64,000 nt of DNA from Bacteroidaceae bacterium (GCA_017466065.1 JAFTUV010000026.1:14814-78813); one strand, 5' to 3'; shown: positions 1 to 9,268, counted from the stretch's first letter. Numbers and translations: made by a program. Notes: generated from the sequence alone by a model not told the origin.

Positions 1-1
1 G

Positions 2-1915
2 ACATATCTCACACGCGAAACAGTCACTTGGTTGCAAAAGATTCTCTCTTTCAGCTTTATCCCCAAGGCACAGCCTGCCGATGAACCCGTGGCCGATGAA
101 GATATTGCCGAGGATGAAAAGCCCGAAGAGGTTTCTGCCGCAGAAGAGGATAATATCGTTGAATATGATATTGAGGAGGATGCTCCCGTGGAGCCTGTCG
201 AGGAGGAATTTGAGGTTGAAGTGCCCGAGGATGAACCTGCCGTCGAAGAAGAACCCGCGGCCGATGAAGATATTGCCGAGGCTTTCGACCGTGTGTCGAA
301 ACGTGCCGCCGCGGCTGCTGCATCCGACGGCACGCCTATGGAAATGGAGATTGAAGATACCACGGGCGATGATGACACGGGTGGGGATATGCTTCGTCCC
401 ATAAATCCGAAGGATGAACTGAGCTACTACAAACCTCCCACTCTCGACCTGCTCGATAAATATGAGCAGACGACTCACGCCGTTGACAAGGATGAGCAGA
501 ATGCCAACAAGGAGAAGATTGTGGAGGTGCTCAATAATTTTGAGATTAAGATAAGCTCCATAAAAGCAACGGTGGGCCCCACCATCACACTCTACGAGAT
601 TACTCCCGCACCGGGTATCCGCATTTCCAAAATAAAGAATCTCGAAGATGATATTGCGATGAGCCTTTCGGCATTGTGCATTCGTATCATTGCTCCAATT
701 CCCGGCAAGGGAACAGTGGGTATTGAGGTGCCAAATGCCCACAAGCAGATTGTGCCGATGGCATCGTTGCTCAACAGCCGCAAGTACAAAGAGACAGATA
801 TGGCCCTCCCTCTCGCTCTCGGAAAGACTATTTCGAACGATGTGTTTATGGTGGATATGGCAAAGATGCCCCACTTGCTTGTTGCCGGTGCTACGGGTAT
901 GGGTAAGTCGGTGGGCTTGAATGCGATTATTACATCGTTGCTCTACAAAATGCATCCTGCGTATCTGAAATTTGTGATGGTCGACCCCAAGATGGTGGAG
1001 TTGAGCCTCTATAATGTGCTCGAAAAGCATTTCCTTGCGAAACTCGAAGGTGAGGATGAACCTATTATAACCGACGTTAACCGCGTGGTGCGCACCCTGA
1101 AATCGCTTTGTGTGGAGATGGATAATCGCTATAAACTGTTGCAGATGGCATCGGTGCGCTCGGTCGAAGAGTATAACAAGAAATATTTGAATAAGGAGTT
1201 GCTGCCTACAAAGGGGCATCGCTTTATGCCCTATATTGTGGTGATAATAGACGAGTATGGCGACCTTATGATGACTGCCGGTAGAGAGGTGGAGCAGCCG
1301 ATTGCTCGCATTGCACAGAAGGCTCGCGCCGTGGGTATTCATATGATTATTGCAACCCAGCGACCTACTACGAATATTATCACAGGTACCATTAAGGCGA
1401 ACTTCCCCGCGCGTATGGCCTTCCGTGTTATTTCGGTCATCGACTCACGCACAATTCTCGACCGTCAGGGTGCCAATCAATTGCAAGGTCGCGGCGATAT
1501 GCTCTTCCTTGCAGGTAACGACCCTGTGCGTGTGCAGTGTGCGCTTGTGGAAACGAAGGAGGTTGAGCGTGTTTGCGCCCATATAGCCAAGCAGCAGGGG
1601 TATCCCACGGCCTATATATTGCCCGAGCCCGATGAGGCTCCTGCCGATGGTGGCGGCTCTTCGGCACGCGGCGAGCTCTCTTCCGATAAACTCGACCCGC
1701 TTTTTGCCGATGCTGCCCGCATTGTGGTAATACATCAGCAGGGTTCAACATCGCTCATTCAGCGTAAACTCAATGTCGGATTTAACCGTGCCGGACGCAT
1801 AATGGACCAGCTGTGTCAAACGGGCCTTGTGGGTGAACAGGAGGGCAGCAAGCCTCGTCAGGTGCTGTGTGCCGATGAGGCCGACCTTGAATTCCGTCTT
1901 AAACAACTGCTTTAA
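2..1915 (+). CDS. ftsK: DNA translocase FtsK/SpoIIIE, 5'-truncated by window edge
   Basis: Double-stranded DNA pump that moves chromosome termini toward the dif site at the septum during division. The frame is open to the first bases of the window, so the N-terminal membrane domain is missing. The TTG at 32 is not a credible start. Visible residues run as follows: an acidic, Pro-rich linker (about 15-110, with a repeated ADEDIAE), the RecA-like motor with Walker A GATGMGKS (296-303) and Walker B VIIDE (about 414-418), then a winged-helix gamma domain (about 564-637) that in this family reads KOPS sequences. Seen: motor motifs intact. Known: Bacteroidales FtsK proteins are about 800 residues. 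It precedes a lolA-like gene and trxB, an order common in this group. Confidence 0.95.
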   Translation, partial: TYLTRETVTWLQKILSFSFIPKAQPADEPVADEDIAEDEKPEEVSAAEEDNIVEYDIEEDAPVEPVEEEFEVEVPEDEPAVEEEPAADEDIAEAFDRVSKRAAAAAASDGTPMEMEIEDTTGDDDTGGDMLRPINPKDELSYYKPPTLDLLDKYEQTTHAVDKDEQNANKEKIVEVLNNFEIKISSIKATVGPTITLYEITPAPGIRISKIKNLEDDIAMSLSALCIRIIAPIPGKGTVGIEVPNAHKQIVPMASLLNSRKYKETDMALPLALGKTISNDVFMVDMAKMPHLLVAGATGMGKSVGLNAIITSLLYKMHPAYLKFVMVDPKMVELSLYNVLEKHFLAKLEGEDEPIITDVNRVVRTLKSLCVEMDNRYKLLQMASVRSVEEYNKKYLNKELLPTKGHRFMPYIVVIIDEYGDLMMTAGREVEQPIARIAQKARAVGIHMIIATQRPTTNIITGTIKANFPARMAFRVISVIDSRTILDRQGANQLQGRGDMLFLAGNDPVRVQCALVETKEVERVCAHIAKQQGYPTAYILPEPDEAPADGGGSSARGELSSDKLDPLFADAARIVVIHQQGSTSLIQRKLNVGFNRAGRIMDQLCQTGLVGEQEGSKPRQVLCADEADLEFRLKQLL

Positions 1916-1943
1916 GGCTTGTTATTTATATAAATAAGGATGT

Positions 1944-2576
1944 ATGAAGATAAAATGTTTGATGTTCGCATTGTTGTTGCTCTCGCCCATTGCGCTTGTG
2001 GCGCAAAAGCAGTCGGCAGTTGAAGTGTTGGAGCATGCGATAAAGAGCATAGAGGCCGATGCTGCTGTGCAGATGACATTCGATTATGTTGTTTGCGATA
2101 ATGCAGGTGCGGAGCAATATGCCGACAGGGGCAGCCTTAAACTCGATGGCAACTGCTATTCGGTGCTTCTCACCCCTATGAGACTGTGGTGCGATGGTGC
2201 CACACAATGGAGTTATATGGCTGCCAACAACGAGGTGTATATTACGGCTGCCGACTCCGATGAGGCGCAGATATATAATCCTGTCTATCTTATGGGGCTT
2301 TACAAAAAAGGGTATAAATGTTCAATGGAGGCTCACGGCGGTAAGAATGTGATTACTCTCACGGCCGACGGCGATGAACCATCCTTTGATAGAGTGGTTA
2401 TTACGTTGGATGCAAAAAGTATGCGTCCGCTGTCGCTCCGCGTGTTTATGAGCGGGCAGGGATATACCGATATTGCCATCGACAGCTATAAACCCAAATG
2501 TGTGTTCGACAAAAGGGTGTACCGTTGTCCTTTGGAGGATTATCCCGATGCCGAAATTGTAGATATGAGACAATGA
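1944..2576 (+). CDS. LolA-like outer-membrane lipoprotein carrier
   Basis: 210 residues with a cleavable signal peptide (about 1-20, ending LVAQ) and a single LolA-type beta-sheet fold expected for residues 25-210. LolA-family proteins shuttle lipoproteins across the periplasm from the inner to the outer membrane. The family call rests on overall pattern, length and the neighbourhood (28 nt after ftsK, 15 nt before trxB). There is no short catalytic motif to point to. A paralogous role in other lipid transfer cannot be excluded. Confidence 0.75.
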   Translation: MKIKCLMFALLLLSPIALVAQKQSAVEVLEHAIKSIEADAAVQMTFDYVVCDNAGAEQYADRGSLKLDGNCYSVLLTPMRLWCDGATQWSYMAANNEVYITAADSDEAQIYNPVYLMGLYKKGYKCSMEAHGGKNVITLTADGDEPSFDRVVITLDAKSMRPLSLRVFMSGQGYTDIAIDSYKPKCVFDKRVYRCPLEDYPDAEIVDMRQ

Positions 2577-2591
2577 AAAATGATACATATT

Positions 2592-3530
2592 ATGAATAGG
2601 ACAAAATGTTTGATAATAGGTTCGGGCCCGGCAGGATATACTGCGGCTATTTATGCTTCGCGTGCCAATCTCTCTCCGGTATTGTACGAGGGAATACAGC
2701 CCGGCGGGCAGCTCACACAGACAACCGTGGTTGAGAACTTCCCGGGCTTCCCGCAGGGAATAACAGGCCCCGAACTTATGGACAATATGCGTAAGCAGGC
2801 TGTTAATGTGGGTGCCGATATACGCTCGGGCTCGGTTGTGGAGGTGGATTTTGAAACTTGCCCCTACAAGGTGACCATTGACGACGGTGCTGTTGTTGAG
2901 GCCGACACAGTGATAATAGCCACAGGTGCGGCTGCAAAATATCTCGGCCTTTCCGATGAGATTAAGTATCAAGGAATGGGCGTGAGTGCCTGTGCCACTT
3001 GCGACGGCTTTTTCTATCGCAAAAAGGTGGTTGCAGTGGTTGGTGGCGGCGACACAGCCTGTGAAGAGGCCAACTATCTTGCTTCGCTGGCGGCAAAAGT
3101 ATATCTCATAGTGCGCAAGCCCTATCTGCGTGCTTCAAAGGCTATGCAGGACCGCACGCTCGGCAATCCTAAAATAGAGGTTCTTTTTGAGCATAATACC
3201 GAGGGGCTTTTCGGCGAAAATGGTGTCGAGGGCGTTCATCTTGTGAAGCGCAAGGGCGAGCCCGACGAAAAACATTATGACATTGCCGTCGATGGTTTCT
3301 TCCTTGCCATAGGGCACAAACCCAACAGTGATATTTTCAAGAAATATCTTAAAACCGACGAAACGGGCTATTTTGTTCCAGCCGATGCAAGCGGTGTAAA
3401 GACGCTCGTTCCCGGAATTTTTGTTGCAGGTGATGTTGCCGACCCTCATTATCGACAGGCGATAAATGCCGCAGCAAGCGGTTGCCGTGCAGCAATGGAG
3501 GCCGAGCGATACTTGTCGGGAAAAGAGTGA
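2592..3530 (+). CDS. trxB: Thioredoxin-disulfide reductase
   Basis: FAD- and NADPH-dependent enzyme that reduces thioredoxin in the cytoplasm. The N-terminal FAD site reads IIGSGPAGYTAA (about residues 7-18). The redox-active CATC is at about 134-137, the NADPH-binding VVGGGDTACEEA follows near 149, and the C-terminal FAD motif reads GIFVAGDVAD. Length is 312 residues, normal for the low-molecular-weight TrxB family. An in-frame ATG at 2580 would add MIHI. I prefer the ATG at 2592 because the core starts directly after it. It is probably cotranscribed with the lolA-like gene. Confidence 0.95.
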   Translation: MNRTKCLIIGSGPAGYTAAIYASRANLSPVLYEGIQPGGQLTQTTVVENFPGFPQGITGPELMDNMRKQAVNVGADIRSGSVVEVDFETCPYKVTIDDGAVVEADTVIIATGAAAKYLGLSDEIKYQGMGVSACATCDGFFYRKKVVAVVGGGDTACEEANYLASLAAKVYLIVRKPYLRASKAMQDRTLGNPKIEVLFEHNTEGLFGENGVEGVHLVKRKGEPDEKHYDIAVDGFFLAIGHKPNSDIFKKYLKTDETGYFVPADASGVKTLVPGIFVAGDVADPHYRQAINAAASGCRAAMEAERYLSGKE

Positions 3531-3562
3531 ATTACCGGAGTAGTCAGGTTAAAATAGAGAGA

Positions 3563-4609
3563 ATGAGTAAACAGCCTTTATATCCGCTCCTGTTCGAGAA
3601 TAATTTTCGCACCGTTGTCTGGGGCGGGCACAACTTGAAGCCCATAAAGGGAATTCCTGCCGACGAAGAGTGTGTGGGCGAGAGCTGGGAGGTGAGTGCT
3701 GTGCCCGGCTGGGAGTCGGTTGTGAAGAACGGCCCGCTTGCCGGCAGAAAGTTGTCGGAGATAGTGACCGAGTATGGCGAGCTGCTGCTTGGAACCTCCG
3801 TCGTCGATAAGTATGGCTATGAATTTCCCATTCTCGTGAAGTTCATAGATGCGGTGCGCGACCTCTCTATTCAGGTACATCCCTGTGACGAGATTGCAAA
3901 AGGGCGTCACGGCTGTTTCGGAAAGACCGAAATGTGGTATGTGGTGAATGCCGCTCCCGGGGCCTGCCTTTATTCGGGCTTCAACCAGCCTATATCCAAA
4001 TATGAGTATGAGAAGCGGGTGGAGGATGGGAGCATCTGCGAGGTGCTTCAACGCCACGAAGTTAAAGCCGGTGACTGCTTTTATATACCCTCGGGGCGTG
4101 TACACGCAATATGTGGCGGAATAATAGTGGCCGAAATTCAGCAAAGCTCCGATATTACCTACCGCATATTCGATTATAATCGCCCGGGGCTCGACGGCAA
4201 GCTGCGTCAGTTGCACGTTCAGGAAGCAAAGGAGGCAATCGACTATAAACTGTATGACGATTATAAAATATCCTATGAAAACAGGCTGAACAAGCCTGTG
4301 CCCCTTGTGGAGTCGCCCTTCTTTGTGGTGAAGCTGCTCGAAGTGGACAGGGCCTTCCATCGTAAACTCTATAAATACGACTCATTTGTGGTGTATGTAT
4401 GCATAGAGGGCGACTGCACCATAAACGTAAAGAGCACCAACGGGTTCGGTCGCGGGGTGATGCCCGGCAGCGAGGAATGTGTGGTGCATCTTGCCGAGGG
4501 CAACAGCTGCCTTGTTCCCGTTGGTTGTGCCGACTATGATGTTGTTCCTGTTAACGAAAATGGGGTGGCCAAATTGCTCGAAGTTTATATCGACAATAAG
4601 AATTTCTGA
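3563..4609 (+). CDS. manA: Mannose-6-phosphate isomerase, class I
   Basis: Interconverts fructose-6-phosphate and mannose-6-phosphate, feeding GDP-sugar synthesis. The 348-residue cupin protein has the zinc-site stretch SIQVHPCDEIA, the KTEMWYV segment, and the second-strand motif GRVHAICGG followed by VAEIQQSSDITYR. An upstream in-frame extension to 3482 lies inside trxB, so the ATG at 3563, 32 nt after trxB, is taken as the start. It could share the trxB transcript. Confidence 0.92.
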   Translation: MSKQPLYPLLFENNFRTVVWGGHNLKPIKGIPADEECVGESWEVSAVPGWESVVKNGPLAGRKLSEIVTEYGELLLGTSVVDKYGYEFPILVKFIDAVRDLSIQVHPCDEIAKGRHGCFGKTEMWYVVNAAPGACLYSGFNQPISKYEYEKRVEDGSICEVLQRHEVKAGDCFYIPSGRVHAICGGIIVAEIQQSSDITYRIFDYNRPGLDGKLRQLHVQEAKEAIDYKLYDDYKISYENRLNKPVPLVESPFFVVKLLEVDRAFHRKLYKYDSFVVYVCIEGDCTINVKSTNGFGRGVMPGSEECVVHLAEGNSCLVPVGCADYDVVPVNENGVAKLLEVYIDNKNF

Positions 4610-4667
4610 CAAACACCCCTTTCGGCCCCTGCAGAGTGGGGAGAATATTGCTTTTTGTCGGAAAAAG

Positions 4668-4710
4668 TTTGTAAAAAGTTTCGTGCAGAATAAAATAATC
4701 ATTATCTTTG
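4668..4710 (+). promoter_or_regulatory. Promoter of rplU-rpmA
   Basis: TATCTTTG at 4703-4710 matches the Bacteroidetes -7 consensus TAnnTTTG. A weak upstream GTTTCG lies about 20 nt before it, and a better TTTG at 4668-4671 lies farther away. The predicted transcript has a leader of roughly 80 nt before rplU. Confidence 0.65.
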
Positions 4711-4742
4711 CACCCGATTTAGTCCGCAGGGGTTGAATAAGT

Positions 4743-4763
4743 TGTGCTCACGAGGAGCGCACA
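4743..4763 (+). promoter_or_regulatory. Imperfect hairpin in the rplU leader
   Basis: TGTGCTC and GAGCGCACA can pair with a two-base bulge around a short loop, between the TATCTTTG box and the rplU start. Many ribosomal-protein operons are autoregulated through leader structures, so this is a candidate for such a site. Only the pairing itself is seen. Confidence 0.3.
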
Positions 4764-4796
4764 CCTCCCGGAAATCACAATAAAAGCTATAATTTA

Positions 4797-5186
4797 ATGT
4801 ACGCAATTGTTGAGATTAACGGACAGCAGTTCAAGGCAGAGGCCGGAAAGAAGCTGTACGTGCACCACATCAAGGGTGCTCAGAATGACACAACCGTAGA
4901 GTTTGACCGCGTGTTGTTGTTGGATAATGAAGGTGCTATCACCGTGGGTGCTCCCACCGTTGAAGGCGCAAAAGTAGTTTGCTACATCGGCAACGTTCGT
5001 GAAATGAAACAGACCCGCAAGTCAAAAGATGGTCAGAACATCGTTACAACACGTGTTATCGATCCTGCTTTGGTTAAGGGTGACAAGGTTTTGGTATTCC
5101 ACAAACGTCGTCGCAAAGGTTACCGCAAATTGAACGGTCACCGTCAGCAGTTTACAGAGTTAGTTGTTAAAGAAATTATCGGTTAA
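4797..5186 (+). CDS. rplU: 50S ribosomal protein L21, with internal insertion
   Basis: Ribosomal protein of the large subunit that binds 23S rRNA. The N-terminus [20 protein letters not shown] and the C-terminal signature [20 protein letters not shown] are unmistakable. At 129 residues it is about 24 longer than the usual 103-105. The extra residues (about 65-88: lysine/arginine/glutamine-rich, including [10 protein letters not shown]) fall between the strand [10 protein letters not shown] and the conserved KGDKVLVFH. The insertion is in frame and codon use does not change. rpmA follows 18 nt later. Confidence 0.96.
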   Translation: MYAIVEINGQQFKAEAGKKLYVHHIKGAQNDTTVEFDRVLLLDNEGAITVGAPTVEGAKVVCYIGNVREMKQTRKSKDGQNIVTTRVIDPALVKGDKVLVFHKRRRKGYRKLNGHRQQFTELVVKEIIG

Positions 5187-5204
5187 TTTTAAAAAAGAAG
5201 TATT

Positions 5205-5471
5205 ATGGCACATAAGAAAGGTGTTGGTAGTTCAAAGAACGGCCGTGAGTCAGCAAGCCAAAGACTTGGTGTGAAAATCTGGGGCGGTCAGGTATGTAAA
5301 GCCGGTAATATCATCGTTCGTCAGCGTGGTACAGTTCACTATCCCGGTGCAAACATCGGTATGGGTAGCGACCACACTCTCTACGCATTGGTAGACGGTA
5401 TTGTAACATTCAAACGTGGTAAGAACGACAAGAGCTATGTTTCTGTTGCTCCTATCGCCGAGAAAAACTAA
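5205..5471 (+). CDS. rpmA: 50S ribosomal protein L27
   Basis: 88-residue large-subunit protein near the peptidyl-transferase centre. It starts directly at [16 protein letters not shown], without the cleavable N-terminal extension known from Firmicutes. The internal [20 protein letters not shown] is the family signature. It lies 18 nt behind rplU and is followed by a strong terminator. Confidence 0.97.
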   Translation: MAHKKGVGSSKNGRESASQRLGVKIWGGQVCKAGNIIVRQRGTVHYPGANIGMGSDHTLYALVDGIVTFKRGKNDKSYVSVAPIAEKN

Positions 5472-5492
5472 TTAAGGACAAATTATCCGTAT

Positions 5493-5528
5493 AAAATGAA
5501 GGTTGCAGCTGCAACCTTCATTTTTTTT
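5493..5528 (+). terminator. Rho-independent terminator of rplU-rpmA
   Basis: Perfect 32-bp palindrome (halves 5493-5508 and 5509-5524, core GGTTGCAGCTGCAACC) running into an eight-T stretch. Confidence 0.9.
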
Positions 5529-5582
5529 GTGTTTACTGCCGAAATTTTCGGGCAAGCGTGTTAAAAACAATAAAATAAATTG

Positions 5583-5590
5583 TACCTTTG
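5583..5590 (+). promoter_or_regulatory. -7 box of serS
   Basis: TACCTTTG fits the Bacteroidetes -7 consensus. The serS ATG follows about 60 nt later. I see no clear -33 element. Confidence 0.6.
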
Positions 5591-5648
5591 TGAGTTACCG
5601 CATTTGTGGCGGTACCGGTGTTTGCGAAATAAAGAAAAACAAGAATAT

Positions 5649-6923
5649 ATGCTGACAATTAAAGTTATTGCCCAAGAGACAGAAAAGGTTATAAAGGGCT
5701 TGGAAAAGAAGCATTTTAATAATGCAAAAGAGGTAATAGAGAAAGTACTTGAATTTGACAAGGAGCGTCGTGCCGCACAATCGGAGCTCGACAATGTACT
5801 TGCGCAGAACAAGCAGTTGGCTGCCAAGATTGGCCAGTTGATGAAAGAGAAAAACATTGCCGAGGCCGAGAATGTGAAAGCACAGGTTGCCACACTCAAA
5901 GAGAGCTCAAAGGCATTGCAGGAGAAAATGGATGCTGCGGCCGAGAAAACCAACGCTCTGCTCTATACAATTCCCAATATCCCATACGACGAGGTGCCCG
6001 AAGGAAAGGTTGCCGAGGATAATGTGGTGGAAAAGACCGGCGGAATGGAAACTGTCTTGCCCGAAAATGCTCTTCCTCACTGGGAACTTGCAAAGAAATA
6101 CGACCTCATAGATTTTGACCTTGGCGTTAAAATCACAGGTGCGGGCTTCCCTGTGTACAAGGGCAAGGGTGCGCAGTTGCAACGTGCGCTCATAAACTTC
6201 TTCCTCGACGAGGCACGCAAAGCCGGTTATGTCGAGATTATGCCCCCCACGGTGGTTAACGCCGCCTCGGGATTCGGTACAGGACAGTTGCCCGACAAAG
6301 AGGGGCAAATGTATCACTGCGGGCTCGACGACCTCTATCTTATTCCCACAGCCGAGGTTCCCGTTACAAACATCTATCGCGATGTGATACTCGACGAAAA
6401 GTCGCTCCCCATAAAGAATTGTGCCTATACGCAGTGTTTCCGTCGCGAGGCAGGCTCATACGGCAAGGATGTGCGCGGCCTTAACCGTCTGCACGAATTC
6501 TCGAAGGTGGAGATTGTGCGCATTGATACTCCCGAGCACAGCAAGGAGTCGCACAAGGAGATGTTGGAGCACGTTGAGGGCTTGCTCAAAAAACTCGAAC
6601 TTCCTTATCGCATATTGCGCCTTTGCGGTGGTGATATGAGCTTTACAGCTGCCCTTTGTTTCGATTTTGAGGTATATTCCGAGGCGCAGCAACGCTGGTT
6701 GGAGGTAAGCTCTGTATCGAACTTCGACAACTATCAGGCCAACCGTCTAAAATGCCGTTACCGCACAGCCGACAAAAAGACCGAACTGTGTCACACACTT
6801 AACGGCTCGGCACTTGCGCTTCCACGCATAGTGGCTGCGTTACTCGAAAATAACCAGACACCCAATGGCATTAGAATCCCCGCTGCTCTCGTGCCTTACT
6901 GCGGGTTCGACATAATCGACTAA
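5649..6923 (+). CDS. serS: Seryl-tRNA synthetase
   Basis: Charges tRNA-Ser. The 424-residue class II synthetase has a long N-terminal antiparallel coiled coil (about 25-105) that contacts the tRNA long arm. It is followed by motif 2 (CFRREAGSYGKDVRGLNRLH) and motif 3 (GSALALPRIVAALLENNQ). The open frame extends upstream to 5580, but that stretch contains the promoter box and the conserved MLTIKVI start is at 5649. Confidence 0.97.
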   Translation: MLTIKVIAQETEKVIKGLEKKHFNNAKEVIEKVLEFDKERRAAQSELDNVLAQNKQLAAKIGQLMKEKNIAEAENVKAQVATLKESSKALQEKMDAAAEKTNALLYTIPNIPYDEVPEGKVAEDNVVEKTGGMETVLPENALPHWELAKKYDLIDFDLGVKITGAGFPVYKGKGAQLQRALINFFLDEARKAGYVEIMPPTVVNAASGFGTGQLPDKEGQMYHCGLDDLYLIPTAEVPVTNIYRDVILDEKSLPIKNCAYTQCFRREAGSYGKDVRGLNRLHEFSKVEIVRIDTPEHSKESHKEMLEHVEGLLKKLELPYRILRLCGGDMSFTAALCFDFEVYSEAQQRWLEVSSVSNFDNYQANRLKCRYRTADKKTELCHTLNGSALALPRIVAALLENNQTPNGIRIPAALVPYCGFDIID

Positions 6924-6959
6924 TAAGTGAATTTATAATAACGACAAAAGACTACCGGT

Positions 6960-9257
6960 ATGTTTAAAATTGTATCAAAAGAACAATTCTCGGAGAAAGT
7001 ATTTCGTTTGAAGGTTGAAGCACCCCTCATCGCAAAGTCGTATAGAGCGGGTAACTTTGTTATAATCCGTGTGGGCGAGAAGGGCGAGCGCATCCCCTTG
7101 ACAATTGCTCACGCCGACACCGAAAAAGGGCTTATCACCCTTGTTATTCAGAAAGTGGGTTTGAGTTCGTCACGTCTGTGCGACCTAAACGAAGGCGATT
7201 ACATAACCGACGTGGTTGGTCCTCTTGGTCAGGCAACACACATTGAAAATTTCGGTACAGTGATATGTGCCGGCGGTGGAGTGGGCGTTGCTCCAATGTT
7301 GCCCATTGCTGCTGCACTCAAAAAGGCCGGTAACCGCGTAATATCGGTGCTTGCAGGCCGTTCGAAAGACCTTATAATCCTCGAAAAAGAGGTGCGCGAG
7401 GTATCCGACGAGGTTATCATTATGACCGACGACGGCTCATACGGCGACAAAGGTCTTGTTACCGAAGGCATCGAGCGCGTAATAAAGCGCGAGAAGGTGG
7501 ACCACTGCGTTGCCATCGGCCCTGCAATTATGATGAAATTTGTGTGCAAACTCACAAAGCAATATGAAATTCCCACCGTTGTATCGCTCAACACAATTAT
7601 GGTCGATGGTACAGGAATGTGTGGTGCTTGTCGTGTGACCGTTGGCGGAAAAACAAAATTCGTTTGCGTCGATGGTCCCGAATTTGACGGTCATCAGGTA
7701 GATTTTGACGGAATGATGCAGCGCTTGGGCAGCTTCAAACGTGAGGAGGCCGAGGAACTGAATAAGCTCGACAAGTGCGAGGCAACAGGCGAGCCCACAG
7801 AGGCTTGCGAGCTCACAAGCCGCGACGCCGAGTGGCGTGTGGCACTGCGCAGCAAGATGAAGCCCAAAGAGCGCACAGCCATCGAGCGTTGCGAAATGCC
7901 GGAATTGGAGCCTGCCTATCGTGCAACAAAATTGCGCGAGGAGGTAAACACCGGCCTCACAAAGGAGATGGCAATGATGGAGGCGCAACGTTGCCTCGAT
8001 TGCCCCAATCCCGCCTGTATGGAGGGTTGCCCCGTGAGTATAAAAATACCTTCGTTCATAAAGAATATAGAGCGTGGCGAGTTTGGCAAAGCTGCACAGG
8101 TGCTTAAAATGACAAGCTCGTTGCCCGCCGTTTGCGGTCGTGTGTGCCCGCAGGAGAAGCAGTGCGAGAGCAAATGTATACATTTGAAGATGGGTCACAA
8201 GGCTGTTGCCATCGGCGCGTTGGAGCGTTTCGCTGCCGACTATGCACGCGAGAGCGGCGAGCAGTCTGTTCCCACCGTTGCCCCCTCTAACGGCAAGAAA
8301 GTTGCCGTGGTAGGTTCGGGCCCCGCCGGCCTCTCGTTTGCCGGAGATATGGCAAAACTCGGTTACAGCGTAACAGTGTTCGAGGCTTTGCACGAGATTG
8401 GCGGCGTGCTTAAATATGGTATTCCCGAATTCCGTCTGCCCAATGCTATTGTGGATGTGGAGATTGATACATTGCGTGCAATGGGAGTGGAGTTTGTAAA
8501 GGATTGCGTTATTGGAAAAACAATATCAATAGCACAGTTGCAGGAGGATGGCTACTGCGGTGTATTTGTTGCATCGGGTGCCGGATTGCCCAACTTTATG
8601 AATATCCCCGGCGAGAATTCCATAAACATTCTATCGTCAAACGAGTATCTCACCCGTGTGAACCTTATGGACGCATCGAACCCCGACACAGATACTCCTA
8701 TGCACATAGGCAAGCGTGTGGCAGTAGTTGGTGGCGGTAACACAGCAATGGACTCGGTGCGCACCGCGCTTCGTTTGGGTGCCGAGCGTGCGATGATTAT
8801 CTATCGCCGTTCCGAGGCTGAAATGCCTGCTCGTTTGGAGGAGGTCAAGCACGCGAAAGAGGAGGGTGTTGAGTTCCTCACTCTGCACAATCCCATCGAG
8901 TATATTGCCGACGAGAAGGGTTGCGTTAAGCAGATTGTGTTGCAGAAGATGGAGCTTGGCGAGCCCGATGCTTCGGGCCGTCGTTCACCCGTGCCCATCG
9001 AGGGTGCCATTGAAACTATCGACATTGATATGGCGGTTGTTTCGGTGGGTGTATCGCCCAACCCCCTTGTACCAACCTCGGTAGAGGGCTTGGAGCTTGG
9101 TCGCAAAAATACCATCGCTGTTAATGAGAAGATGCAGTCGTCTATTCCCTTCATTTATGCAGGTGGCGACATTGTTCGTGGCGGTGCCACTGTTATTCTT
9201 GCAATGGGCGATGGCCGTAACGCTGCTGCCTCTATGCACGAGATGTTGAGCAAGTAA
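6960..9257 (+). CDS. Fused NfnA/NfnB-like (PyrK-GltD) flavin/iron-sulfur oxidoreductase
   Basis: A 765-residue fusion. Residues 1 to about 260 form a ferredoxin-NADP reductase/PyrK-like module with a C-terminal [2Fe-2S] site at C221, C224 and C236 (GMCGACRVTV...KFVC). After a linker, residues from about 330 form a GltD-like module with cysteines C345, C348, C353 and C357 (RCLDCPNPACMEGCP), a second set in VCGRVCPQEKQCESKC, an FAD motif VVGSGPAGLSFAG and an NADPH motif VVGGGNTAMDS. Databases usually label this a dihydroorotate dehydrogenase B subunit / glutamate synthase fusion. Known: NfnA and NfnB form the electron-bifurcating NADH-dependent ferredoxin:NADP oxidoreductase. Inferred: this is a one-chain Nfn. 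No pyrD or gltB lies nearby to support the other names. Confidence 0.88.
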   Translation: MFKIVSKEQFSEKVFRLKVEAPLIAKSYRAGNFVIIRVGEKGERIPLTIAHADTEKGLITLVIQKVGLSSSRLCDLNEGDYITDVVGPLGQATHIENFGTVICAGGGVGVAPMLPIAAALKKAGNRVISVLAGRSKDLIILEKEVREVSDEVIIMTDDGSYGDKGLVTEGIERVIKREKVDHCVAIGPAIMMKFVCKLTKQYEIPTVVSLNTIMVDGTGMCGACRVTVGGKTKFVCVDGPEFDGHQVDFDGMMQRLGSFKREEAEELNKLDKCEATGEPTEACELTSRDAEWRVALRSKMKPKERTAIERCEMPELEPAYRATKLREEVNTGLTKEMAMMEAQRCLDCPNPACMEGCPVSIKIPSFIKNIERGEFGKAAQVLKMTSSLPAVCGRVCPQEKQCESKCIHLKMGHKAVAIGALERFAADYARESGEQSVPTVAPSNGKKVAVVGSGPAGLSFAGDMAKLGYSVTVFEALHEIGGVLKYGIPEFRLPNAIVDVEIDTLRAMGVEFVKDCVIGKTISIAQLQEDGYCGVFVASGAGLPNFMNIPGENSINILSSNEYLTRVNLMDASNPDTDTPMHIGKRVAVVGGGNTAMDSVRTALRLGAERAMIIYRRSEAEMPARLEEVKHAKEEGVEFLTLHNPIEYIADEKGCVKQIVLQKMELGEPDASGRRSPVPIEGAIETIDIDMAVVSVGVSPNPLVPTSVEGLELGRKNTIAVNEKMQSSIPFIYAGGDIVRGGATVILAMGDGRNAAASMHEMLSK

Positions 9258-9268
9258 GAGATAATTTA

